Below, in pieces: positions 1-4,785 of a DNA stretch of 5,573 bases (position 1 is the stretch's first letter; every line of letters starts with the position of its first letter). The stretch covers positions 1-5,573 of the forward strand of contig JAHKLH010000112.1 in the NCBI GenBank assembly GCA_029856635.1, in the 5' to 3' direction. Source of the stretch: Candidatus Njordarchaeota archaeon (lineage in GTDB: Archaea; Asgardarchaeota; Njordarchaeia; Njordarchaeales; JAHKLH01). A program made the position numbers and the translations under genes. Under the pieces are notes generated by a model that saw only the letters and a program-made list of their open reading frames with translations, did not search any database and was not told where the DNA came from.

Positions 1-990
1 AAATTACGCAGTTTAGAAGCCGCAGTAAAGTTCTTTGTAATGGATGCAATGGATAGCATACTATTAGTGTTTGGAATTGCCTTGCTCTTTGGGATGACCC
101 AATCAACAGTTTTTTCAGAAATTAAAATATCATTAGCAACGCAAAGTACAAATCCGTATGTACTACTCGCTACGGTGTTCATTGTGGTAGCATTCGCAAT
201 AAAGTTTGCACTTATTCCATTTCATATGTATTTACCAGATCTGGCTGATGGTGCAGCGCCGGTAGTAACGGCATTTATAATTTCAGCAGAAAAAGCTGCA
301 ACATATGTTGGACTTATTAGACTTGCAACACTAGTATTTTATCCTCTTAGAGACTTTTTGTTTATTATCTTCTCAGGACTTGCTGTAATATCAATTATCG
401 TAGGAAATATAATGGCACTTAATCAACAAAATTTATTAAGATTATTTGCGTATTCATCAATTGCACATTCAGGTTATATAATCGCTGGTATTTCATTATT
501 CACAGTATATGGTTTTGCAGCAGCATTATTCCATGTATTAACTGTCTCGTTATCGGATATATTGGTTTTTGGATCACTAGCAATATTTTCTGATATGTTT
601 AATATCCGTACACTTAACGAAATAAATGGTGCTGGAAGACTAGTTCCATCAGCTTCTGCCGGATTAACATTTGGATTACTTTCTCTCCTGGGGTTCCCTC
701 CATTAGCCGCATTCTGGTCAAAATTATTGATTCTCTTTGCAGTTTGGGATGCTGGTGTTCTGTGGCTTGCAATAATTGTTGCTATAGGTATCGCAATTAG
801 TGTTGGATATTATGCAAGAGTATTTAAACACGTATGGATTGACTCGCCTACAAGAAAATTTGAGACAAAACCTATTCATGACGCATACTACATCGTAATC
901 ATACTTTTAATATTATTACTTCTCGGGATTGGATTTGTTCCATATCTCTTCTTTGGATTAGCAAGCTTAGCAGTTCCAGTTCTTTCATGA
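1..990 (+). CDS. nuoN: NADH-quinone (or F420H2) oxidoreductase subunit N, 5'-truncated by window edge
   Basis: Membrane antiporter-like subunit of complex I or Fpo-type dehydrogenase; it pumps protons in the membrane arm. The frame is open from base 1 and the first visible residues, KLRSLEAAVKFFVMDAMDS, match the internal EAA-KYF segment of NuoN, so the ATG at 40 is not the true start. About 329 residues are visible against roughly 480 in the family, so about 150 N-terminal residues are missing. Counting from the Met at base 40, the lysines expected in the pumping helices are present: K55 in AIKFALIPFH, K85 in SAEKAATY and K228 in FWSKLLIL. The LRLFAYSSIAHSGY and LLGFPPLAAF signatures are also typical. 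Many hydrophobic helices follow to the C terminus. The TGA stop runs straight into seven Ts. NuoM or an Mrp-type antiporter is less likely because these signatures fit NuoN better. Confidence 0.92.
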   Translation, partial: KLRSLEAAVKFFVMDAMDSILLVFGIALLFGMTQSTVFSEIKISLATQSTNPYVLLATVFIVVAFAIKFALIPFHMYLPDLADGAAPVVTAFIISAEKAATYVGLIRLATLVFYPLRDFLFIIFSGLAVISIIVGNIMALNQQNLLRLFAYSSIAHSGYIIAGISLFTVYGFAAALFHVLTVSLSDILVFGSLAIFSDMFNIRTLNEINGAGRLVPSASAGLTFGLLSLLGFPPLAAFWSKLLILFAVWDAGVLWLAIIVAIGIAISVGYYARVFKHVWIDSPTRKFETKPIHDAYYIVIILLILLLLGIGFVPYLFFGLASLAVPVLS

Positions 991-1000
991 TTTTTTTCTA
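988..1000 (+). terminator. U-tract terminator after nuoN
   Basis: Seven consecutive Ts (991-997) begin directly after the nuoN TGA. Archaeal RNA polymerase commonly stops at such U-tracts without a hairpin, and none is seen here. The tract would separate nuoN transcription from pyrI. Confidence 0.5.
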
Positions 1001-1032
1001 AGTATCCTCTGATATTCTCTACGAATTCTCTG

Positions 1033-1064
1033 CAAATAAATGACATCAATAGATAATATTATCT
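1033..1064 (+). promoter_or_regulatory. Candidate pyrI promoter with 14-bp perfect palindrome
   Basis: An A/T-rich TATA-like element, CAAATAAA (1033-1040), lies about 38 bp before the pyrI ATG, placing a start site near 1063 by the usual archaeal spacing of about 26 bp. The perfect palindrome AGATAATATTATCT occupies 1051-1064, exactly over that predicted start site and 10 bp before the ATG. An archaeal repressor operator would be expected in this position. The assignment rests on position and symmetry only; a palindrome this AT-rich can arise by chance. Confidence 0.35.
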
Positions 1065-1074
1065 TTGGGGCGTA

Positions 1075-1572
1075 ATGTCTCAAGAGAATAGGCTTCTAGT
1101 TCGCAAAATAAGAGAAGGAATTGTTATTGATCATATTCCTGCAGGACTGGGGTTAATAGTTGCTAAAGTGCTTGGCTTAATAACATCTCAAGGAATTCTT
1201 AACAAAAAATTAAAAGCACCTATTGTTATTTTAATGAATGTTGAAAGTCAAAAACTTGGAAAAAAGGATTTGCTCAAGATCGAAGGATTCTTCCTTAACG
1301 AACAGCAAATAAATAAAGTGGCATTAATTGCTCCAATGGCCACAATCAATATAATTAAGGATTGGAATGTTAAACGGAAGTTTCGTGCAATACCACCTAA
1401 GATCGTAAAGGGACTGCTTCAGTGCCCAAATCATCGTTGTATCACTAATCGAAGGAATGAGCCAATCAAGCCAACTTTTGAACTAATTAACAACGATCCA
1501 CTTATCTACAAATGTATATATTGTGATACGACTCTAACTCGCCACGAGATAATCTCACAATTACTCGCGTAG
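1075..1572 (+). CDS. pyrI: Aspartate carbamoyltransferase regulatory chain
   Basis: Non-catalytic regulatory subunit of cytosolic ATCase, which makes carbamoyl-aspartate in pyrimidine synthesis; PyrI binds nucleotide effectors and links the catalytic trimers. The 165 residues compare with about 150-155 in the family. The N-terminal nucleotide-binding domain shows KIREGIVIDHIPAG at 11-24, the family's effector-site signature, and LGKKDLLKIEGFFL at 61-74. The C-terminal zinc domain has all four cysteine ligands, C117-x4-C122 and C147-x2-C150, with the expected spacing. The ATG at 1075 gives the normal N terminus; the leader has GGGG at 1067-1070 but no strong Shine-Dalgarno. Usually pyrB lies directly upstream, but here the upstream gene is nuoN, so this is an orphan pyrI. 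Its stop overlaps the convergent RAM gene by 12 bp. Confidence 0.96.
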   Translation: MSQENRLLVRKIREGIVIDHIPAGLGLIVAKVLGLITSQGILNKKLKAPIVILMNVESQKLGKKDLLKIEGFFLNEQQINKVALIAPMATINIIKDWNVKRKFRAIPPKIVKGLLQCPNHRCITNRRNEPIKPTFELINNDPLIYKCIYCDTTLTRHEIISQLLA

Positions 1573-1800
1573 CTTTATTTTGGCTACTATTAACGTAATG
1601 GTATCAATAACGTCGGGTAGCTTACGAATATACGATACAACGTCTTCTAATTCATTAGTATTCATACAGTCTATCTCGGCGAGCAAGTCATAAGGTCCAA
1701 AAGTCTTAAAAACTCTTTTCACACGGTTCTCTTCTAAAATTAATTCGGCCAAACGATCCTCCATTCCTGGTCTACTCTTTATCAAGACAAAAGCCTTCAT
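1561..1800 (-). CDS. Stand-alone RAM-domain protein (Lrp/AsnC effector-binding domain)
   Basis: A 79-residue protein consisting only of the RAM (regulation of amino acid metabolism) domain found at the C terminus of Lrp/AsnC regulators. There is no helix-turn-helix, so it should not bind DNA by itself. It begins MKAFVLIKSRPG (first beta strand), carries the GPYDLLAEID signature at residues 40-49 in the central strands, and ends with DVIDTITLIVAKIKL, the last strand. Such proteins form dimers or higher oligomers that bind amino acids and can associate with full-length Lrp proteins; the ligand here is unknown. The ATG is supported by GGAG four bases upstream. The gene is complete and meets pyrI tail to tail with a 12-bp overlap. 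It lies downstream of the two sRNA candidates on the same strand and may share read-through transcription with them. Confidence 0.88.
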   Translation of the reverse strand: MKAFVLIKSRPGMEDRLAELILEENRVKRVFKTFGPYDLLAEIDCMNTNELEDVVSYIRKLPDVIDTITLIVAKIKLRE

Positions 1801-1835
1801 GCTTCTCCAAAAATCAAAAATCTAATTGAAAATCC

Positions 1836-1849
1836 AATGTTAAAACATT
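1836..1849. promoter_or_regulatory. Inverted repeat upstream of the RAM gene
   Basis: AATGTT-AA-AACATT is a perfect 6-bp inverted repeat with a 2-bp centre, 36-49 bp upstream of the RAM-gene ATG on the minus strand. This is where promoter elements or an operator would sit. No bound factor can be named, and the A/T richness makes chance symmetry possible. Confidence 0.25.
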
Positions 1850-1869
1850 ACGTGTTGCTAATAAAAAGC

Positions 1870-1930
1870 ACAAAGTCAGAGAGGGAGGGTTTCTTCACTA
1901 TTCAGCGTCCCTGGGTTTCATCATTCTAAA
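1870..1930 (-). ncRNA. C/D box guide sRNA candidate 2
   Basis: Read on the minus strand, the order of elements is that of an archaeal 2'-O-methylation guide RNA. C box ATGATGA (1924-1918) is followed by a 12-nt guide AACCCAGGGACG, D' box CTGA (1905-1902), a 3-nt spacer, C' box GTGAAGA (1898-1892, one mismatch to RUGAUGA), a 12-nt guide AACCCTCCCTCT and D box CTGA (1879-1876). Guide lengths of 12 and 12 match the archaeal norm. The ends given are estimates. The D' guide is complementary to CGUCCCUG, which I recall as conserved archaeal 16S rRNA just before the 1392 region; the fifth-nucleotide rule would then place methylation on a C near E. coli position 1382. The D guide complement is AGAGGGAGGGUU, target not recognised. 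It would act with L7Ae, Nop5 and fibrillarin. A TATA-like TTATTTTATC lies about 35 bp upstream. Confidence 0.82.
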
Positions 1931-1965
1931 AAAGTTAATTTGATTAGGAATAAAAGGATAAAATA

Positions 1966-2026
1966 AGCAATCAGCTCAGGGGATTTTCCTCAGTTATTCA
2001 GGCGTCCTGGCTGTTCATCATCCATA
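1966..2026 (-). ncRNA. C/D box guide sRNA candidate 1
   Basis: On the minus strand: C box ATGATGA (2021-2015), 13-nt guide ACAGCCAGGACGC, D' box CTGA (2001-1998), 4-nt spacer, C' box CTGAGGA (1993-1987, two mismatches to RUGAUGA), 12-nt guide AAATCCCCTGAG and D box CTGA (1974-1971). This is the complete C-D'-C'-D order of archaeal box C/D sRNAs with near-ideal guide spacing. Flanking AAATA (2029-2025) and TATTT (1965-1961) could form a weak terminal stem. The complements of the guides, where rRNA or tRNA targets should be sought, are GCGUCCUGGCUGU and CUCAGGGGAUUU. A TATA-like GATAAATAA (2048-2056) overlaps the stop of the MIP18-family gene and would place a transcription start near 2026, so the sRNA may have its own promoter; processing from the mRNA 3' end is the alternative. 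Ends are estimates. Confidence 0.8.
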
Positions 2027-2047
2027 TTTATATGAAATATTTGTGGA

Positions 2048-2056
2048 ATTATTTAT
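2048..2056 (-). promoter_or_regulatory. TATA-like box for sRNA 1
   Basis: GATAAATAA on the minus strand overlaps the stop codon of the MIP18-family gene. Archaeal start sites lie about 26 bp past the TATA centre, which here gives about 2026, five bases before the C box of sRNA 1. The spacing fits a dedicated sRNA promoter, though the element is a loose A/T match. Confidence 0.35.
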
Positions 2057-2411
2057 CTTTGCCCTTAATTCGAGATATCCATTCTGAAACAACATCATAA
2101 CCGAAGATCTCCTTTAATTTTTCTCTCCCCTCTTCCGTGATCCGTTCAGGCGACCATGGTGGATTAAAAGTAAGTTCCACGACGATTTTCCATCCTGGAA
2201 ACTCACTTTTGAGTATTTCGACGGCGTTGTAATAGAGAACCCGGCCAAGCGGACACATGGGACTTGTGAGTGTCATTAGAACAGAAATTTTTTTCTCTTT
2301 TTCATCAATATTAATATCGTAAATGAGCCCCAGATCGACGAGATTCAATCCAATTTCGGGATCTTCTACTTTCTTGAGTGCATTTAAGACTCTTTGCTTA
2401 ATTTCACTCAT
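2049..2411 (-). CDS. MIP18 family (DUF59, SufT/PaaD-like) Fe-S cluster assembly protein
   Basis: A 120-residue single-domain MIP18/DUF59 protein. Members of this family help deliver iron-sulphur clusters to target proteins (SufT, the eukaryotic CIA2, the N-terminal part of some Mrp/ApbC proteins); PaaD in phenylacetate catabolism is a relative. Family signatures are visible in order: VEDPEIGLNLVDLGLIYDI at 15-33, MTLTSPMCPLG at 46-56 with the conserved Cys at position 53, and FNPPWSPERITEEGR at 82-96. The ATG is strongly supported by AAGGAG six bases upstream. It lies 81 bp downstream of nuoK on the same strand and just before sRNA 1. Next to a complex I locus, a role in maturing its Fe-S subunits is an attractive inference but is not shown by the sequence. 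No paa genes are nearby, so a PaaD role is unlikely. Confidence 0.9.
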   Translation of the reverse strand: MSEIKQRVLNALKKVEDPEIGLNLVDLGLIYDINIDEKEKKISVLMTLTSPMCPLGRVLYYNAVEILKSEFPGWKIVVELTFNPPWSPERITEEGREKLKEIFGYDVVSEWISRIKGKDK

Positions 2412-2480
2412 TTTTTTCTCCTTTTATAAAAATAATGAACAAGTTTATCTCAAAATATTTGCTCTAACAAATAGTTTGTA

Positions 2481-2492
2481 AGAAAAAAGAAT
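2481..2492 (-). terminator. U-tract terminator candidate after nuoK
   Basis: On the minus strand the nuoK stop is followed directly by a T-rich run containing TTCTTTTTTCTT. This suits archaeal U-tract termination and would partly separate nuoJ-nuoK from the MIP18-family gene, although read-through is possible. Confidence 0.4.
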
Positions 2493-2801
2493 TTAGGAAG
2501 TTTCCTCTCTGAGCTCCTTTAGCTTACTCACATCAATGCTTCCTGTTTCACGATTCAGGAGAATTGCTAGAGCAGCGCTCATAGCTGTTTCGGCAGCAGA
2601 AACAAAAAGAACGAGTAATCCTAAAACATGCGCGTATGGAACTCCAGATATTGATGCAAATAGCACTATTAATATTATCGATGCAAGTATTGCAATCTCA
2701 ATAGAAATCAATATTTTTAGCATGTCTTTTGATGAAATTAAACCATAAAGTCCGATTGCAAGTAATGTAAGAGCAAGACCAACATATATGCTTAATGTCA
2801 T
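2493..2801 (-). CDS. nuoK: NADH-quinone (or F420H2) oxidoreductase subunit K
   Basis: Small three-helix membrane subunit that relays protons between the quinone module and the antiporter subunits. I chose the ATG at 2801, giving 102 residues starting MTLSIYVGLALTLLAIGLYG. An upstream in-frame GTG (2810) and ATG (2807) exist, but the bases AGGTGAT, a near-perfect match to the archaeal anti-Shine-Dalgarno, end four bases before 2801 and overlap those alternative starts. Both membrane glutamates essential in this family are present: E35 in ISIEIAILA (E. coli E36) and E71 in SAAETAMSAAL (E. coli E72). The charged tail after residue 83 is cytoplasmic-like. The open frame follows the nuoJ stop with no spacer, so the two genes are clearly co-transcribed and probably translationally coupled. 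Confidence 0.95.
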   Translation of the reverse strand: MTLSIYVGLALTLLAIGLYGLISSKDMLKILISIEIAILASIILIVLFASISGVPYAHVLGLLVLFVSAAETAMSAALAILLNRETGSIDVSKLKELREETS

Positions 2802-2810
2802 ACACATCAC

Positions 2811-3299
2811 CTATTTTGAACGGAGTGCAAAGACTGCGATCATTAATGCACTAGTAATTATCGTGAATACTAAAAATGAAAGTAAGATCGCTACAAATGC
2901 GTGTGTGTCCCATAATGCATGTGCAAAATCGCTAAATGTTATTTCAACTGGGGCGGCTAGTATTTCTGGGGGAAGTGATATCGCGAGTAGAACAGTAACT
3001 ATTAAAAATGCGATCAATACAATTATTCCTCCTTTTATTCTTCCAGCAGCCTCCGTTGCACCTGCAATGTTCATTATCGCGACACTAAATGCAACTATAG
3101 CTCCCGCATAAACCCATAAAAGGATGAACCCAATAATTAATGCGAGTCTGTGAATACAGAATAAAACTATTAGTAGATTTGTTATCGTAAATGCGAAAAT
3201 GGCGCGAGGATATCTTTTTGGAAAAATAGAAAACACCGCAGAGACGCAAGCGCCCACTAGTAAGACGATGTCTATGATAGTTGCAATGTCTAGTGTCAC
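2811..3299 (-). CDS. nuoJ: NADH-quinone (or F420H2) oxidoreductase subunit J
   Basis: A 162-residue membrane subunit with about five hydrophobic helices, typical of NuoJ/ND6, which helps couple quinone reduction to proton movement. The most conserved segment is helix 3, here FILLWVYAGAIVAFSVAIMN (residues 58-77), with the VYAGAI signature where the functional pi-bulge forms. The last helix (136-158) ends in a short basic tail. The start is GTG at 3299, supported by GGTGA six bases upstream; no ATG gives a similar N terminus. It is first in a two-gene unit with nuoK and divergent from nuoA across a 119-bp promoter region. The overall family match is by layout and the YAGAI motif; NuoJ diverges quickly, and its position before nuoK strengthens the call. 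Confidence 0.92.
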   Translation of the reverse strand: MTLDIATIIDIVLLVGACVSAVFSIFPKRYPRAIFAFTITNLLIVLFCIHRLALIIGFILLWVYAGAIVAFSVAIMNIAGATEAAGRIKGGIIVLIAFLIVTVLLAISLPPEILAAPVEITFSDFAHALWDTHAFVAILLSFLVFTIITSALMIAVFALRSK

Positions 3300-3418
3300 T
3301 TGTATTCACCAACTCAAAAAACTAAATTAAATAATGATTGATGTTAATACTTGGTGTGGTCGTTAATACATAGCATATATCTTAATCTTTAATTGAATTG
3401 AGTGCAAAGTGAGAGAAA
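3300..3418. promoter_or_regulatory. Divergent promoter region nuoJ / nuoA with direct repeat
   Basis: This 119-bp gap must drive both nuoJK (minus) and nuoAH (plus). For nuoA, GCATATATC (3373-3381) is a good TATA candidate, about 26 bp before a predicted start near 3403 and about 16 bp of leader, with GTGA (3409-3412) six bases before the ATG. For nuoJ, the A/T tract CTAAATTAAATAA (3322-3334) is the best candidate. Between them the octamer GTTAATAC occurs twice exactly, at 3343-3350 and 3362-3369, 19 bp apart start to start, about two helical turns. This could be a shared operator for both transcription units. Confidence 0.5.
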
Positions 3419-3733
3419 ATGGGAATATTTGCAACGTTCGTAATACCCGCTGTGTGTGTAGTTGTTTTAGTCTTTATTATATTCTTGCTTGGCAATCGAA
3501 GAAAGAGAGTAGATGAATCTCCCTTCGGAAGTGGATGGAAGGTTAAGAGTGAGTTTGCAAAACGCCTAGTTCACTGGTTATTCTTCATAGCACTATTCTT
3601 CATAGCGGACATTGCTTTTCTATTGCTTTTATTTAGCGAATATGCAGCATCAATATATTATGTTCTAACGTACATAGTATTGCTAATTTTTGCATGGATT
3701 CTGGTTATGGTAGAAGCTCTAAGATATGTTTAG
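3419..3733 (+). CDS. nuoA: NADH-quinone (or F420H2) oxidoreductase subunit A, divergent
   Basis: A 104-residue protein with three membrane helices (about 5-24, 50-72 and 78-99), the NuoA/ND3 layout, located next to the quinone site with NuoH. The loop between helices 1 and 2 reads ESPFGSGWKV (33-42), corresponding to the PFESG/PYECG loop of the family, and helix 2 contains FIADIAFLLLLF (61-72), corresponding to the FDVE segment. Relative to E. coli, from memory, the loop glutamate is replaced by G37 and the second acidic residue of FDVE by A66, while D64 is kept. ATG at 3419 is the only sensible start. It is followed 60 bp later by nuoH on the same strand. The name rests on layout, the partial motifs and the neighbours; the sequence is clearly divergent. 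Confidence 0.85.
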   Translation: MGIFATFVIPAVCVVVLVFIIFLLGNRRKRVDESPFGSGWKVKSEFAKRLVHWLFFIALFFIADIAFLLLLFSEYAASIYYVLTYIVLLIFAWILVMVEALRYV

Positions 3734-3783
3734 CGAATTTTTGTTTATGCAATGGGAGAAATATGTTATAAAATAAGCTATGG

Positions 3784-3796
3784 GGTGATGTAAATG
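3784..3796 (+). promoter_or_regulatory. Ribosome-binding site of nuoH
   Basis: GGTGAT lies five bases before the nuoH ATG, inside GGGGTGATGTAA, and matches the archaeal 16S 3' end. The same motif precedes nuoK (AGGTGAT) and, shortened, nuoJ (GGTGA). It fixes the nuoH start at 3794. Confidence 0.7.
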
Positions 3797-4756
3797 AATT
3801 TAGCTTACCTAGCATTATCATCTATGATCATTTCCTTAGTAGCAATCTTCTTTTCCTTCATTGTAGGATGGCTCAACAGAAAGTTAATTGCACATTTTCA
3901 GCATAGAGTAGGTCCGTTTCTAGCAGGTCCTCACGGGATCTTACAAGAATTTGCTGACTTCATAAAACTAATGTCTAAAGAAGTCGTAGAGCCCGCGGGG
4001 AGTGATAGTTTTCTTATGGACATTAGCCCAGTTTTAGCGGTAGCAGCATTACTTTATGCAATGTTGTTTATCCCATTTACCAGCACTAAAGGGCTTCTTG
4101 GATTTTCAGGAGATCTAATTTTCCTAATAGCACTTGAGACAATTATTACTCTTCTAATTCTACTTACGGGATACGCATCCGTTGGACCCTTTGCGACTGT
4201 AGGTACTGGTCGTCTTGGTGAACAAGTAATTTCATACGAAATTCCTTTTGCATCATCTATGATTGCAGCAATGATAGTGGCTGGAACCGCAACTATATCT
4301 GAAATAGTGAGATTTCAAAGTAATGTATGGATAATAGTATTAAATCCAATAGCTTTTATTGTGTTCATAATAGGTCTCCTCGGAGAATTTCACGTACAAC
4401 CATTTGCTCCGCCAGTAGTTGAAACCGAGATTGCTGCAGGATATGAAGTAGAGGTTTCTGCTCGTAGACTAGCCTTCTTTAAACTCGCACACAATATAGA
4501 ACTTTTATGGTTTTCTCTTCTCGGTGCGATACTGTTCTTGGGAGGCCCGCAACCATTAATTCCTGGATATGAGTGGCTTGGAATAATATGGATTTCGCTC
4601 AAAGCATTATTTATAATCTTTATTGTGAGCCTTTTAGAATCAGTATTTGCAACTTACAGAATAGATCAAGTAGTACGTATTTTCTGGAAATGGTACATAC
4701 CTCTAGGTATTGTGAGCATTCTGCTATCCGTGTTTGTTCGCTTTTATGTTTTCTAA
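3794..4756 (+). CDS. nuoH: NADH-quinone (or F420H2) oxidoreductase subunit H
   Basis: The 320-residue, roughly eight-helix NuoH/ND1 subunit that forms most of the quinone-binding chamber and the start of the proton path. Family signatures are present: QHRVGPFLAGPHGILQEFAD (36-55, canonical RxGPNxxGPxGxLQ), KLMSKE (58-63), ISYEIPF (146-152, with E149 matching the conserved helix glutamate), PFAPPVVETEIAAGYEVEVS (203-222) and RIDQVVRIFWKWYIP (289-303). In the 203-222 loop two of the acidic residues usual in PFDLPEAE are missing (A205 and V208 in their places), while E210, E212 and E220 remain. The start is fixed by a good GGTGAT site. Length is normal (about 320-350). It is co-directional with nuoA and convergent with the MenC-like gene. 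Homologous subunits occur in group 4 hydrogenases, but the company of NuoA, J, K and N supports a Nuo/Fpo complex. Confidence 0.95.
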   Translation: MNLAYLALSSMIISLVAIFFSFIVGWLNRKLIAHFQHRVGPFLAGPHGILQEFADFIKLMSKEVVEPAGSDSFLMDISPVLAVAALLYAMLFIPFTSTKGLLGFSGDLIFLIALETIITLLILLTGYASVGPFATVGTGRLGEQVISYEIPFASSMIAAMIVAGTATISEIVRFQSNVWIIVLNPIAFIVFIIGLLGEFHVQPFAPPVVETEIAAGYEVEVSARRLAFFKLAHNIELLWFSLLGAILFLGGPQPLIPGYEWLGIIWISLKALFIIFIVSLLESVFATYRIDQVVRIFWKWYIPLGIVSILLSVFVRFYVF

Positions 4757-4785
4757 GTGAATAACATTTGCAATCAACATTTTTA

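Noticed and set aside
40..42. ATG at 40 as the true nuoN start
   Set aside because: The frame is open upstream and encodes conserved internal NuoN sequence, so the gene begins outside the window.
1801..2048. CRISPR array or insertion-sequence remnant in the large intergenic gap
   Set aside because: The two similar blocks are explained by C/D boxes; there are no longer identical repeats, terminal inverted repeats or transposase fragments.
2467..2479. ACAAA-TAG-TTTGT dyad downstream of nuoK as a hairpin terminator
   Set aside because: The stem is only 5 bp and the T-rich tract lies before it in the direction of transcription; the U-tract alone is the better terminator candidate.
2729..2735. 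TGATGA inside the nuoK antisense strand as a further C box
   Set aside because: It lies in coding sequence with no CTGA at guide distance and no C'/D' pair.
2799..2810. GTG (2810) or ATG (2807) as the nuoK start
   Set aside because: The AGGTGAT ribosome-binding sequence overlaps these codons and is correctly spaced only for the ATG at 2801, which also gives the usual NuoK N terminus.
2536..3111. Plus-strand open frames of 70 and 107 codons opposite nuoK and nuoJ
   Set aside because: They are antisense shadows of well-supported membrane genes, show no family motif and have no suitable ribosome-binding site.
3085..3312. 75-codon minus-strand frame overlapping the start of nuoJ
   Set aside because: It is an alternate frame of nuoJ with a non-ATG start and no recognisable domain; nuoJ has the GGTGA site and conserved YAGAI segment.
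3747..3776. Nine-codon ORF between nuoA and nuoH
   Set aside because: Too short and without a ribosome-binding site or similarity; more likely spacer.
4390..4764. Open frames of 70 (minus) and 63 (plus) codons within nuoH
   Set aside because: They are shadows of the nuoH reading frame with no independent support.
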